A stretch of DNA of 64,000 nt from an uncultured Collinsella sp. (GCA_902497025.1 CABVDJ010000009.1:1-64000); one strand, 5' to 3'; positions 19,501 through 28,074 are shown, counted from the first letter of the stretch. A program made the numbers and translations. The notes: generated by a model not told the origin, from the letters alone.

Positions 19501-20053
19501 CGTCCTTGAGCGCCTGGGTCTTATCCTCGACGCTCTTGTTGGCCTGATCGAGCTGATCGTTCAGGTCGCCCAGCTTCTTCTGCTGCTGCTCGGTCTTTTC
19601 GACGGCCGCCTTAAGCTCGTCGATCTTCTCCTGGAGCGCGGCGACTTCTGCTGCGTTCTGCTCGATTTCGTTGTCGCTCACAGCCTGCGAGGCCTGATTC
19701 TTTTGCTGCTGCGCCTGCTTTTGAGACTGGCCCGCCGCATCGGCGTTCTTCTGGGCGGCATCGTAGGCGGCCTGAGCGTCCTTGAGCTGCTTTGCCGACT
19801 CCTCGGCCAGCTGGGCAGCCGTCTTTACGACCGCTTGGTTACCGGCGGCAACGGTATTCTCTACAGAACTACCCCCCCCCTGAACAGAATCGCCGTTATC
19901 GGTTGACGGCGCGGCGATTGCCGCCAGCGGCGACATGAGCGGCTGAGCGATGAGGCCCGCCGTCAAAACGGTTGCGACAGCGCGGTTAGCAACGCCCTTG
20001 ACGTTGACGGCCTTGGCCCGAGGCTCAAAGTGCTGTGGACTATAGTTTGCCAT
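16586..20053 (-). CDS. Sortase-anchored coiled-coil surface protein with a CAP domain
   Basis: 1155 residues. An N-terminal signal peptide (about 1-48, hydrophobic VLTAGLIAQPLMSPLAAIAA) is followed by a long Ala/Lys/Gln/Asp-rich coiled coil (~70-490) and a CAP/SCP-like domain (~515-680, with GHSNCYFDNGENLAGG and ECGHYLNIID). A second long coiled coil (~690-1110) ends in a cell-wall sorting signal: LAQTGD (LxxTG at 1119-1123), a hydrophobic helix and RRRKHM. It should be covalently attached to peptidoglycan by a sortase (none encoded here) and project as a rod with the CAP domain in the middle. It could be an adhesin; the exact role is unknown. A run of nine G (19872-19880 on the plus strand as C9) encodes part of GGG at residues 59-61, just after the signal peptide: a possible phase-variation tract. 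Ribosome site AAAGGGAG. Confidence 0.9.
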   Translation of the reverse strand: MANYSPQHFEPRAKAVNVKGVANRAVATVLTAGLIAQPLMSPLAAIAAPSTDNGDSVQGGGSSVENTVAAGNQAVVKTAAQLAEESAKQLKDAQAAYDAAQKNADAAGQSQKQAQQQKNQASQAVSDNEIEQNAAEVAALQEKIDELKAAVEKTEQQQKKLGDLNDQLDQANKSVEDKTQALKDAKAKQDEAKKALDDAQAKLDAMGMDEYEAAKKAVEDAQAKLDAANKAVVTAQANLDQAKAAEASAQQEKQNTEAALTSAQAKKQETAAALAAATTARDNAQQKLNQAQAALDAAVSGTGVDLSALEAAKNAAAGELKTAQDALEAATTADATAQANLQAAQTTVTAAQEKANAANAAVASAQSAYDAANKEYKDAASKRDTAKSAYEQAQQTEADKKAEYDRLVEVRQQKRAEYDAICAEVTSAKSAYDAASAEVDKLNQQIADLKSNMTVDQNVISQGMFGFMNYIIGGSQFTATQKKNAQDAVSMLTGADDKAEWYDNYVDQDMSRDTNPLSLEQMRNALTYLDTQNNLRKANGQSALSVSLRMTAAAALNTSYSSNIWGHSNCYFDNGENLAGGGGAYTGGETEDTLGWPYTGLYTQEKEKFDKYVEQYGDDLGSHRYDAYYIYQNYASISRECGHYLNIIDSSTRAIGIATGSGKNTDSEVTIFDYSDDDTQADFTVSEFKKLLNDYIDSAYNAGGTQEQKEQLKQLQNKLAEAQKNYGSTSNAYYAAVNKKDSARDAYTAADTNVNTAKGEYEKAKSGTAAAKTAYDAAEAKLKGIDVKTPKTKLDAAKSEAATAQAALDKANATLADSKMKAADAAAHKAKARSARDAAKAKSDQANEAYDNATASVKDLTAKRDAANADLANKQGSLDEAKKTDDAAQAGVDKAQAADVQAATALSDAKQAVAAKAQAVSDAQAKAKAAEGELATANKAFERFAGAQKAVDDAKVAYDAAVAGVTDAQKQLEAANEAVVDANLDIVKAKAELANDEALKADLEAVDHKASLAAGTTGNEKLVKLNAAYARYKAAVDAAAGLKAALSDADAKLSDANDAYAAALAELGDAKDALAAAQAEYDKYHPKAEPQTKPQAKPQVTQAAAKAPIAKKKATDGALAQTGDTSALAGEVFVIGGITLVAAGVTLGDRRRKHM
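19872..19880 (-). repeat. G9 homopolymer tract in the surface-protein gene
   Basis: Nine consecutive C on the plus strand, that is G9 in the coding strand near codons 59-61. No other homopolymer this long was noticed inside a gene of the window. A one-base slip would truncate the protein soon after the signal peptide. Confidence 0.9.
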
Positions 20054-20360
20054 GGCTTTCTCCCTTTGACACGGATGTATCCATACGTATCAAACGGTAG
20101 CTGTCGATTTTTGAATTCTGTTGCGCAACATTGGCGACCAGCGTATTTTTTGAAATTCATGCTCCCGTGCTTCACAATTTCGTCACATTTGAAGGAGCTG
20201 GTGCATCATATTTTCGCGTGATGGAATTGAGCCTGTGATTTGCATTTGCTCCCGCGTCATCCGCCCTATCGGATTCCGCATCCAACAGACACCCCGCCCG
20301 CCACGGTGTAGAGTTAGGACAACGGGCGCGTTGCACGGACCGCGCTGGAACGAGGTGAAC
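20054..20360. other. Divergent intergenic region, surface protein / DUF389 gene
   Basis: 307 bases without a gene. It must carry promoters for both flanking genes. The half near the surface-protein gene is AT-rich (20095-20230, including TATTTTTTGAAATTC and CATATTTTCGCG), unusual for this GC-rich DNA and consistent with a strong regulated promoter. No clear pair of -35/-10 boxes or operator could be fixed by eye. Confidence 0.5.
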
Positions 20361-21500
20361 ATGGAACTCGATAGACAACAGCTCAAGCGACTGCGTGAAC
20401 GCCATCACCGGCGCCATGGCATCCGCCCTGCCCATAGTGAGGCTGCCGAACAGGCTGGTCGCTTTTTAAAGCGCGCATTCAACATTCGCGAGGGTCGCGC
20501 GCCCTACCACGTGATTCGCAAGCGCTTTGTAAACGGGGCACGCCTGACCGGCTCTCACCTATGCATCCTCATCATCGCCATGCTCATCGCGAGCATCGGT
20601 CTCGATATCGACTCGGACATCGCCATTGTAGGTGCCATGCTCATCTGCCCGCTTATGGGCTCGGTCCTTGCCATGGCATACGGCATCGCCACGCTCGACC
20701 GCGAGATTACCCTTGAGGCCGTCGCGAGCTTGGCTCTACAGATGGCCTTTTGCCTGGTCACGTCCACGTTGTACTTTAAGCTCTCGCCCCTTGGCACCAC
20801 CACGGCCGCTATCCTTGACAATTCGACACCGACTGTGTGGGACCTTGCCGTCGCGCTCGCGGGCGGCTTTGCGGGCGGCCTGGGCAACTCGCGCGACCAG
20901 GAACCTGCCACGCTCATCGCCGGCGTGGCCGTGGCGACCGCGCTCATGCCGCCCCTGTGCGCGGCGGGCTATGGCATCGCCATCGCAAGCGGGTCGCTGT
21001 TTCTCTCGGCCCTCTACGAGTTTGGCATCAACGTTGTCTTTATCGCGCTGGCTGCCGAAGCCGTGCTGCTTCTTTTGCGCGTGCCGCTCAAGCGCGACCT
21101 CAACGGCGACGGCATTGTGACCGCCGAGGAAAACGCCGAGGTCGACGAGCTGTCACGCAAGGTGCGCCGCCGCATCATTGTGGGCACGGTAGTCTTTGCC
21201 ATCCCCTGCATCGTTATGACCGCGGGTTCCATTGGCTCGGCGCAGGCCGGCGTGCAGGACGGCTACGGCGTCACCGAAACCACGCGCGAGCTTGCGGCGG
21301 TACTGCCAGGCTTTAAGGATTACACCGTCGCCGTCGAGACCTCGGCCACCGAAGGGGACGAGGGAGGCATTGTAGAGCGCGAAATCGTCGCCCATGTGAC
21401 AACGAGCGAGGCGCTCGGGACGCACGACCGCCACGTCGCCCGCAAGCTCATCGACCTCAATGTGCCCGATCTCGACCGCGTGGAGTTCGATGTGAAGTGA
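20361..21500 (+). CDS. DUF389 family membrane protein with an EF-hand-like loop
   Basis: 379 residues from the ATG at 20361 (CGAGGTG upstream; the longer frame back to 20235 lacks support). After ~75 soluble residues come about six membrane helices beginning LTGSHLCILIIAMLIASIGLD, with DSDIAIVGAMLICPLMGSV and SRDQEPATLIAGVAVATALMPPL, which match DUF389 (YhhQ-unrelated, TIGR00341-like). Function of the family is unknown. Odd: between two helices (about residues 243-258) there is DLNGDGIVTAEENAE, a textbook EF-hand/dockerin-type calcium loop (D-x-N-x-D-G-x-x-x-x-x-E). That would put a possible Ca2+ switch in a loop. Convergent with the small membrane-anchored protein gene downstream. Confidence 0.9.
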   Translation: MELDRQQLKRLRERHHRRHGIRPAHSEAAEQAGRFLKRAFNIREGRAPYHVIRKRFVNGARLTGSHLCILIIAMLIASIGLDIDSDIAIVGAMLICPLMGSVLAMAYGIATLDREITLEAVASLALQMAFCLVTSTLYFKLSPLGTTTAAILDNSTPTVWDLAVALAGGFAGGLGNSRDQEPATLIAGVAVATALMPPLCAAGYGIAIASGSLFLSALYEFGINVVFIALAAEAVLLLLRVPLKRDLNGDGIVTAEENAEVDELSRKVRRRIIVGTVVFAIPCIVMTAGSIGSAQAGVQDGYGVTETTRELAAVLPGFKDYTVAVETSATEGDEGGIVEREIVAHVTTSEALGTHDRHVARKLIDLNVPDLDRVEFDVK

Positions 21501-21625
21501 TGCCGGCGCGGGATGAATGCTCGCACGGACGCAAGTTACGACGAGGCGCAGACGCGATACGGACACGAGCAAATTGCGGCGTGCAGTTCACACCCGAGCC
21601 CCACTCGCTGTTTTATTGCCGTGAA

Positions 21626-22114
21626 TCAGACGTCCGCATCGACATCGCCAGACTCCACCGTAAACGCCGGATCGGTGCTCACAAGATAAAATCGGGTCAC
21701 CTTAGTATTTCTAATTAGGTAAATCTGCCCCTGATTGCGTCGGCGCGATATATACGCAACGTGAACCGTGCCGAATTCTTCGCCGTTTTCCTTCTTTAAT
21801 ACCAGGATATTGGGATCATCCGTACGCTTAAACTGCCCGTCTGTGCAGATTCCGTCTTTGTCGACCAGCTGCCATCGACAGTTGTCCTCCTCAAGAAAGG
21901 CCAGGGTTTCCCGACTCGTCTTGTCGTCCCGATAGTAACCGTCAATGGCAAACCCTTCGGAAGCGCATTCCTGCATATAGGACGTTTCTCGGCTTATAGC
22001 AAACAGCCCTGTAGCGCCCAGGAGCACAGCCAGGCAGACCACTGCAATAGCAACCGGGATAACACGCGGGCTCATGTCGCCCACCCGATAGTTGTTTAAC
22101 GGAGCGTGAAACAT
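21626..22114 (-). CDS. Single-span membrane protein, unknown
   Basis: 162 residues from the ATG at 22114, chosen because GGAGGTTCC lies 8 bases upstream (the frame opens 10 codons earlier). One membrane helix (about residues 19-41, VIPVAIAVVCLAVLLGATGL) is followed by a ~110-residue outer domain with Cys residues and a beta-rich pattern (CRWQLVDKDGICTDGQFKR, ILVLKKENGEEFGTVHVAY). I do not recognise the family; the layout resembles small lipocalin/immunity-like outer domains, but nothing proves it. Codon use is less GC-rich than its neighbours, a weak hint of a recent arrival. Both neighbours are unrelated, and a broken gene lies upstream. Confidence 0.7.
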   Translation of the reverse strand: MFHAPLNNYRVGDMSPRVIPVAIAVVCLAVLLGATGLFAISRETSYMQECASEGFAIDGYYRDDKTSRETLAFLEEDNCRWQLVDKDGICTDGQFKRTDDPNILVLKKENGEEFGTVHVAYISRRRNQGQIYLIRNTKVTRFYLVSTDPAFTVESGDVDADV

Positions 22115-22264
22115 ACCTGGAACCTCCGATATCAGGGGGAACATCGCCAGCAGGCAGGCGACAACTATATGTTTCTGACATCAAACCATATGGCCGCCAC
22201 TCGCGGAAGGGGCATCGGCGAACGGCGTGTTTTCATACTCCATTGGTCAAACCTAAGCGCGGCC

Positions 22265-22485
22265 CTACAGCTCGTACTTGTACACGCGGTAGATATACTT
22301 TTCGGCTTCCATCTCGTAGGTGGCGATGGGCAGTCCGCAGCGATCATCTCGTCGTTTGGCAGATAGGTCACGCTGTGCTGGCCCGCGTTGAGCGAAAAAT
22401 CGCCCTGAGCTTGCAGCAGCTTTTCCTCAAAGCCCGAACCGGTCCAAAAATCGGGCAAGCCCACGGAAGGCTGTAGCAAGGTCAT
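22265..22485 (-). pseudogene. Frameshifted remnant of an unknown gene
   Basis: Two protein-like stretches lie in different minus-strand frames. The first reads TLLQPSVGLPDFWTGSGFEE to LPNDEMIAAD; shortly after, near 22345, another frame continues with LPIATYEMEAEKYIYRVYKY and a TAG at 22265-22267. Joined by a one-base correction they would make a coherent C-terminal protein fragment of about 75 residues. There is no good start or ribosome site, so I read it as a decayed gene remnant lying just past the terminator of the large activase gene. Family not recognised. Confidence 0.45.
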
Positions 22486-22507
22486 TTGCGCAACATGTGT
22501 CCAGCAA

Positions 22508-22542
22508 AAACGGGTGGTAACCGGTACGGCTACCACCCGTTT
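22508..22542 (-). terminator. Terminator of the activase gene
   Basis: Perfect 12-bp stem 22508-22519 with 22531-22542 (AAACGGGTGGTA) and an 11-base loop, followed on the minus strand by TTTTTG. Confidence 0.9.
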
Positions 22543-22570
22543 GTCTTATATCCGGCTCGAAGCAGGCCGA

Positions 22571-25500
22571 CTACTTCTTAATGCCGCGTCCCAGGCGCTC
22601 AGCGACCGACGCCACGGCACTCTCGTCGACCGAGCCGCAGCTCACGCAGCCATCGTGGGCACGCATCTGGCCGGTGACCTCGTCCATCGCGAGCGGCGCC
22701 ACCTTCTCGAGCTTAAAGCCCTTGCCGGCGCGCATGTTTTCCTTGGCCACACTGATCATGAGCTTAATGCGGTTGAGCTGGTTGACCTCGGATGCACCGG
22801 GGTCGTAGTCCACCGCGACAATGTTGCTCTCGGGGTGCTGACGGCGCAGCTCCTTGATCACAGCCTTACCCACTACGTGGTTGGGCAGGCACGCGAAGGG
22901 CTGCGTGCAGATGATGTTGGGCGCACCGTGGTCGATCAGGTCGAGCATCTCGGCCGTGAGCAGCCAGCCTTCGCCCATGTTGTTGCACACCGAAAGCACC
23001 GTACGAGCCTTGTCCGCCATGGTGCCAATGCGCTCGGGCGCCTCGAAGCGGCGGGACTTTTCGAGCATCTCCTCCACCGGCGTACGCATCCAGTCCACGA
23101 GCTTGATGAGCGCCTGCATGCTGGCGCGCGCCGTGGCGGAGCTTCCAAGCTCGTCTTTTTGCAGCTCGGCGTTGCTCATGGAGTACAGGAAGAAGTCGAG
23201 CAGACCCGGCACCACGGCCTCGCAGCCCTCGCGCTCGATAACGTCGACCACGTGGTTATTGGCCGTGGGATGGAACTTGACCAGGATCTCGCCGACCACG
23301 CCCACGCGTGGCTTGGTGCCCTCGCCCACAAGCGGCATGGTGTCGAACGCGCGGATGGCCTCACGCGCAAGCTTGGTGTAGTTGTGCCTGTTGAACTTAG
23401 GCGCCAGCTTGCGGGCGCGCGCCATGTACTCCTCGTAGAGCGCGTTGGCGGCACCGGGCGTTGCCTCGTACGGGCGGCAGCGATAGAGCATCTGCATCAT
23501 CACGTCGCCAAAGAGCACCGCGTAGACTGCCTGCTTAAGCAGCGCCGGCGTAATCTTAAAGCCGGGGTTGTCCTCGCCGAGCGCCACGGCCGAAAGCGAG
23601 ATCACCGGAATCTCGGGATGGCCGCTCTCGCGCAGGGCCTTGCGGATGAGCGCGATGTAGTTGGTGGCACGGCAGCCACCGCCGGTCTGGCTGATGACCA
23701 CAGCCGTCTTGGACAGGTCGTACCGACCGCTCTCGATGGCCTCCATAATCTGGCCCGTTACCAGAATCGACGGGTAGCAAATGTCATTGTTCACATAGCG
23801 CAGGCCAGCCTCGACAGCGTCGTGATCGGTTGAGGGCAGCAGTTCCAAGTTGTAGCCGGCACCGCGGAACACTTCTTTGACCAGGTCAAAGTGGATCGGC
23901 GCCATCTGCGGGCACAGGATGGTGTAGCCCTCCTCGCGCATCTGCTCGGTAAAGGGCACCTTGGGCCACGCGGTCGAGGCGCTTTCACGCTGCGCCTCGA
24001 ACGTGTACTTGCGGCTCGCGAACGCGGGGGCATCCTTGGAGGGAGCCACCGGCGCGGCATCGCCCTGCTCGTAGGCCTCGCCCGCGGCCGTGGCCTCGGC
24101 CAAGCGCTCGGCCTCCTGGTCCTTGAGCGCCGCCATGAGTGAGCGAATGCGGATGCGCGCGGCGCCCAGGTTGGACACCTCGTCGATCTTGAGCACGGTG
24201 TAGATCTTGCCGCTGGCTTCCAGAATCTCCTGCACCTGATCGGTGGTCAGGGCATCGAGGCCGCAGCCGAAAGAGTTGAGCTGGATCAGGTCCAGATCGT
24301 TGCGCATCGTCACAAAACGGGCGACGGCGTACAGGCGGCTGTGGTACATCCACTGGTCGACGACGCGGATGGGGCGCTCGGGCTTCACGAGATGCGCGAG
24401 CGAATCCTCGGTAAAGACCGCAAAGCCAAAGCTCGAGATAAGCTCGGGCAGGGCGTGGTTGATCTCGGGGTCGTTATGGTAAGGACGGCCGGCGAGCACG
24501 ATGCCGTGGCCGCCGTGGTCCTCGACCCACTTAAGGGCCTCCTCGCCCATGGTCTGGATATCCTCGTGGAAACGCGCGTCGGCCTCAAAGGCAGCGTTGA
24601 CGGCGGCATCGACCTCGGAGCGCGTGATTTTAGGACCGCGCACGCGACCGCGACCGGCCTCAGCATCGGCCACACGGTCGACGGCGAGCACCTGGTACAG
24701 ACGGCGCTTGAGCTCGGTCTTATCGTGATAGGGCACAAACGGGTACAGGAACTCGATGTTCTGCTCGCGGATCTCGTCGATATTGAGTGCCAACGCCGTG
24801 GGGTAGCTCATGACGATGGGGCAGTTATAGCAGTTGCCAGCCGTCGGATCCTCCTTGCGCTCCCAGCGCACGCACGGCATCCAGATAAAATCGACGTCAC
24901 GGTCGATGAGGTTCATCACGTGGCCGTGGCTCATCTTGGCCGGATAGCACACGCTCTCGGACGGCATGGACTCGATGCCCGCCTGGTAGGTCTTCTTGCT
25001 CGACTGGTCGGACAGCTGCACGCTAAAGCCCAGGCGCGTAAAGAACGCGTGCCAGAAGGGGTAGTTCTCGTACATGTTGAGCGCGCGTGGGATACCCACG
25101 GTGCCGCGCGGGGCCTCGTCGGGGCTCAGTACCTCGCGGTTAAAGAGCAGCTCGTTTTTCTTTTTGAAGAGGTTGGGGGCCTCGGTCTTCTGCTTTTTGT
25201 GGCCGGCGCCCTTCTCGCAGCGGTTGCCGGTGATAAAGCGCCTGCCGCCGCCAAAGTCGTTGACGGTAAGCTGGCAGTTGTTAGAGCAGCGACCGCAGCG
25301 GACGTGTTTTTGCGTCACGGTGAGGTGCGCAATGTCCTCGGCCGAGAGGATGGCCGAGGTGCCGTCGGCGCCGGCGCGATCGCGGGCGAGCAGGGCCGCA
25401 CCATAGGCGCCCATGCAGCCGGCGATGTCGGGACGCACGGCATGAACGCCGGTGAGCTGCTCAAACGCGCGCAGCGTGGCATCGGACATAAAGGTGCCGC

Positions 25501-27352
25501 CCTGGACGATCACTTGGTTGCCGATCTCCTTGGGGTCGCGCAGCTTAATGACCTTGAACAGGGCGTTCTTGATGACGGAATAGGACAGGCCGGCCGCAAT
25601 GTCGCCCACCGTGGCGCCTTCCTTTTGCGCCTGCTTGACGCGCGAGTTCATAAAGACCGTGCAGCGGCTGCCCAGGTCGACCGGGGCCTTGGCATGGATG
25701 GCAGCGTTGGCGAACGCGCGCACGTCCATGTTCATAGAGACGGCGAAACTCTCGATAAAGCTGCCGCAGCCCGACGAGCAGGCCTCGTTGAGCATGATGT
25801 GCTCGATGACGCCGTCCTTGACGCGCAGGCATTTCATGTCCTGGCCGCCAATGTCCAGGATGAACTCGACGCCGGGTAGGAACGCCTTGGCGCCGCGCAG
25901 GTGCGCGACGGTCTCGATCTCGCCGGAATCGGCCTTGAGGGCCTCGATGAGCAGCGCCTCGCCGTAGCCCGTAGTGGTCACGTGGCCGATGGTGCAGCCG
26001 GCGGGGATGTGGTTGTAGAAATCGGCCATGATGACCTTGGCCGTGCCCAGGATGTCACCGTTGTTGTTGCCGTACCAGGTGTGCAACAGCTGGCCGTCCT
26101 CGCCCACAAGCGCGGCCTTCATGGTGGTGGAGCCGGCGTCGATACCGATGAACACGCGGCCGGTGTAGCCGTCGAGCTTGCCCTTGGGGACGACTTCCTG
26201 GTCGTGGCGGGTTTTGAACTCGGCGAAGTCCTCGTCGGTGGCAAAGAGCGGATCCAGGCGCTCGACCTCGGCACCCTGTGTGTCACCCAGGGCATCGATA
26301 GCCTCGATGAGCTGCGGGAACGTGCTGAGCTTGTTGGACTCATGCGCCATGGCGGCGCCGCTCGCCACAAACAGGTGAGCGTTTTGGGGCACAATGCGGT
26401 GCTCCTCGTCCAGGTTGAGCGTGAGGTAGAAGCGATGGCGCAGCTCGGAGAGATACTGCAGCGGGCCGCCCAAGAAGGCGACGTTACCGCGGATGGGACG
26501 GCCGCACGCCAGACCCGAGATTGTCTGGGTCACGACGGCCTGGAAGATGGAAGCGGCGACGTCCTCGGGACGGGCGCCTTCGTTGAGCAGCGGCTGCACG
26601 TCGGTCTTGGCAAAAACGCCGCAGCGGCTGGCGATGGGATAGATGGTGGTGGCGTTGGCCGCGAGTTCGTTAAGGCCGCTGGCGTCGGTGTGCAGCAGAG
26701 TGGCCATCTGGTCGATGAAGGCGCCCGTGCCGCCGGCGCAGGTGCCGTTCATGCGCTGCTCGATGCCGTTGTCGAAGTAGATGATCTTGGCGTCCTCGCC
26801 GCCCAGCTCGATGGCAACATCGGTGGCCGGGATGAGGGTCTCGACGGCACGCTTGCTGGCGATGACCTCCTGGACAAACTCCAGGTCGAGCCACTGGGAC
26901 AGCAGCAGGCCGCCCGAGCCGGTAATGGCGCAGGTCATTTGGTCCGTCGGCAGCACGGTCGCGGCACCCTCGAACAAGTCGCGGGCGCAAGCGCGGACGT
27001 CGGTGTGGTGACGCTGGTACTTGGCGTAGACAATCTGGTTGTCGTCGTTGAGCACAGCGAGTTTAACGGTGGTGGAGCCCACGTCGATGCCCAGGTGCAG
27101 GTTGCCGCGGGCGGCCTCGGGGTTGAAGATCGCGCCTTCGGGGGCCTGGGCGGCGGCTACGGGCTCAGCGGCGGTGGCGGGCTCGCTGACGACGGACGTC
27201 TCCCCTGCCACGTTCTTGGCATCGGCAACTGCCTCAGCAACTTTCTCGGCAGCCGCGGTCGCGGCCTTCTGCGCGGCGTCCACCACGGCGGGCGCAGCCT
27301 CGCGTGCGGCAGCGACCACACGGTCTTTAATGCCCTCGACGAGTTTGCTCAT
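22571..27352 (-). CDS. Fused 2-hydroxyacyl-CoA dehydratase activase (BadF x2 - DUF2229 - HgdB-like)
   Basis: 1593 residues. An Ala-rich helical N-terminal ~50 residues precedes two ASKHA activase domains of the BadF/BcrA/HgdC type: GIDVGSTTVKLAVL (from ~56) with NGTCAGGTGAFIDQM, and GIDAGSTTMKAALVG (from ~399) with NEACSSGCGSFIES; these Cys positions bind the shared [4Fe-4S] cluster in the family. A Cys-rich joint follows (~682, CGRCSNNC), then DUF2229 (~750-950, GIPRALNMYENYPFWHAFF) and a C-terminal HgdB-like region (~1140-1530, YTILCPQMAPIHFDLVKEVF). Related fusions occur in Clostridia and Coriobacteria; their substrate is not known to me. Chemistry would be ATP-driven low-potential electron transfer. 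The TetR gene ends 11 bases upstream, so the two form an operon. Confidence 0.92.
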   Translation of the reverse strand: MSKLVEGIKDRVVAAAREAAPAVVDAAQKAATAAAEKVAEAVADAKNVAGETSVVSEPATAAEPVAAAQAPEGAIFNPEAARGNLHLGIDVGSTTVKLAVLNDDNQIVYAKYQRHHTDVRACARDLFEGAATVLPTDQMTCAITGSGGLLLSQWLDLEFVQEVIASKRAVETLIPATDVAIELGGEDAKIIYFDNGIEQRMNGTCAGGTGAFIDQMATLLHTDASGLNELAANATTIYPIASRCGVFAKTDVQPLLNEGARPEDVAASIFQAVVTQTISGLACGRPIRGNVAFLGGPLQYLSELRHRFYLTLNLDEEHRIVPQNAHLFVASGAAMAHESNKLSTFPQLIEAIDALGDTQGAEVERLDPLFATDEDFAEFKTRHDQEVVPKGKLDGYTGRVFIGIDAGSTTMKAALVGEDGQLLHTWYGNNNGDILGTAKVIMADFYNHIPAGCTIGHVTTTGYGEALLIEALKADSGEIETVAHLRGAKAFLPGVEFILDIGGQDMKCLRVKDGVIEHIMLNEACSSGCGSFIESFAVSMNMDVRAFANAAIHAKAPVDLGSRCTVFMNSRVKQAQKEGATVGDIAAGLSYSVIKNALFKVIKLRDPKEIGNQVIVQGGTFMSDATLRAFEQLTGVHAVRPDIAGCMGAYGAALLARDRAGADGTSAILSAEDIAHLTVTQKHVRCGRCSNNCQLTVNDFGGGRRFITGNRCEKGAGHKKQKTEAPNLFKKKNELLFNREVLSPDEAPRGTVGIPRALNMYENYPFWHAFFTRLGFSVQLSDQSSKKTYQAGIESMPSESVCYPAKMSHGHVMNLIDRDVDFIWMPCVRWERKEDPTAGNCYNCPIVMSYPTALALNIDEIREQNIEFLYPFVPYHDKTELKRRLYQVLAVDRVADAEAGRGRVRGPKITRSEVDAAVNAAFEADARFHEDIQTMGEEALKWVEDHGGHGIVLAGRPYHNDPEINHALPELISSFGFAVFTEDSLAHLVKPERPIRVVDQWMYHSRLYAVARFVTMRNDLDLIQLNSFGCGLDALTTDQVQEILEASGKIYTVLKIDEVSNLGAARIRIRSLMAALKDQEAERLAEATAAGEAYEQGDAAPVAPSKDAPAFASRKYTFEAQRESASTAWPKVPFTEQMREEGYTILCPQMAPIHFDLVKEVFRGAGYNLELLPSTDHDAVEAGLRYVNNDICYPSILVTGQIMEAIESGRYDLSKTAVVISQTGGGCRATNYIALIRKALRESGHPEIPVISLSAVALGEDNPGFKITPALLKQAVYAVLFGDVMMQMLYRCRPYEATPGAANALYEEYMARARKLAPKFNRHNYTKLAREAIRAFDTMPLVGEGTKPRVGVVGEILVKFHPTANNHVVDVIEREGCEAVVPGLLDFFLYSMSNAELQKDELGSSATARASMQALIKLVDWMRTPVEEMLEKSRRFEAPERIGTMADKARTVLSVCNNMGEGWLLTAEMLDLIDHGAPNIICTQPFACLPNHVVGKAVIKELRRQHPESNIVAVDYDPGASEVNQLNRIKLMISVAKENMRAGKGFKLEKVAPLAMDEVTGQMRAHDGCVSCGSVDESAVASVAERLGRGIKK

Positions 27353-27363
27353 TGTCTCTCCTC

Positions 27364-28074
27364 TTAGTTGTTGGACTCGACGGTTGCGGCGGTGTCGACC
27401 GCGTCCTCGAGCTGCAGATTCAATAGCTTCATGCCGTATTCCGGCACGTTGATATCGATGGGTTGGCCATACAGGTCGCCGGGGCGCACAAAGGCGATGA
27501 CCGTCATAATGCGCGCCATGGTCTCGGGCGATTCAGAAAGGTCACGCTCAAACCAACGTTGGATCATGCCGACCTCGGCACTCACGACATAGGTGACGTA
27601 GTAGTCAAAGAAGGTGCCCAGCGCCAAGCCCAAAATGCCCGTCTGTGCACGCGGCACCACGGCCTCGCGTGCGGTATCGATGATCTTTTTAATGAAGGCG
27701 GGGTCGCCACCCGGGCCCAGCAGGGCCCCGATAAGGTCGCGATTAGCCGCAAGATAGCGCAGCAGCTCAACCGAACCGGGTGCCGGCTCGAGCTCGTCGA
27801 TGTTGCGGTAAAGATCGGGTAATTGAGCTGCGGTGATAAGCTCCACCCGCTCGCGAATCTCGGCAAGCAGGCCGTCCTCGATCTGGCTGATAAAGTCGGG
27901 GATATCGCGGTAGTGCGAATAGAACGTGCGGCGTGTAAGACCGGCGCGCTCGGTGAGCGACGCGACGTTAATGCGCGAAAGGTCGCCGCTTTCGGCAAGC
28001 TCGCTGGCAAGCGCCTGGCGAAGAGCACGCTGCGAGCGAAGGGACCGGCGATCGCATTTCTCGAGCTGGGACAA
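27364..28074 (-). CDS. TetR/AcrR family transcriptional regulator
   Basis: 236 residues. N-terminal helix-turn-helix at about residues 35-60 (INVASLTERAGLTRRTFYSH YRDIPDF pattern), followed by an all-helical ligand-binding domain ending in a long Val/Asp-rich tail. The start codon is TTG at 28074 with a strong AAGGAGG upstream. It lies 11 bases before the activase gene and is surely co-transcribed with it, so it probably controls that gene and itself. Two short palindromes upstream (28096-28113 and 28126-28140) are candidate operators. Ligand unknown; a CoA thioester would fit the neighbour, but this is a guess. Confidence 0.9.
   Translation of the reverse strand: MSQLEKCDRRSLRSQRALRQALASELAESGDLSRINVASLTERAGLTRRTFYSHYRDIPDFISQIEDGLLAEIRERVELITAAQLPDLYRNIDELEPAPGSVELLRYLAANRDLIGALLGPGGDPAFIKKIIDTAREAVVPRAQTGILGLALGTFFDYYVTYVVSAEVGMIQRWFERDLSESPETMARIMTVIAFVRPGDLYGQPIDINVPEYGMKLLNLQLEDAVDTAATVESNN

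Noticed and set aside
24341..27367. Two long plus-strand open frames (about 490-510 codons) opposite the large activase gene
   Set aside because: They are the antisense of a strongly conserved multi-domain protein, rich in Val/Gly/Ala/His, lack ribosome sites and show no family motifs.
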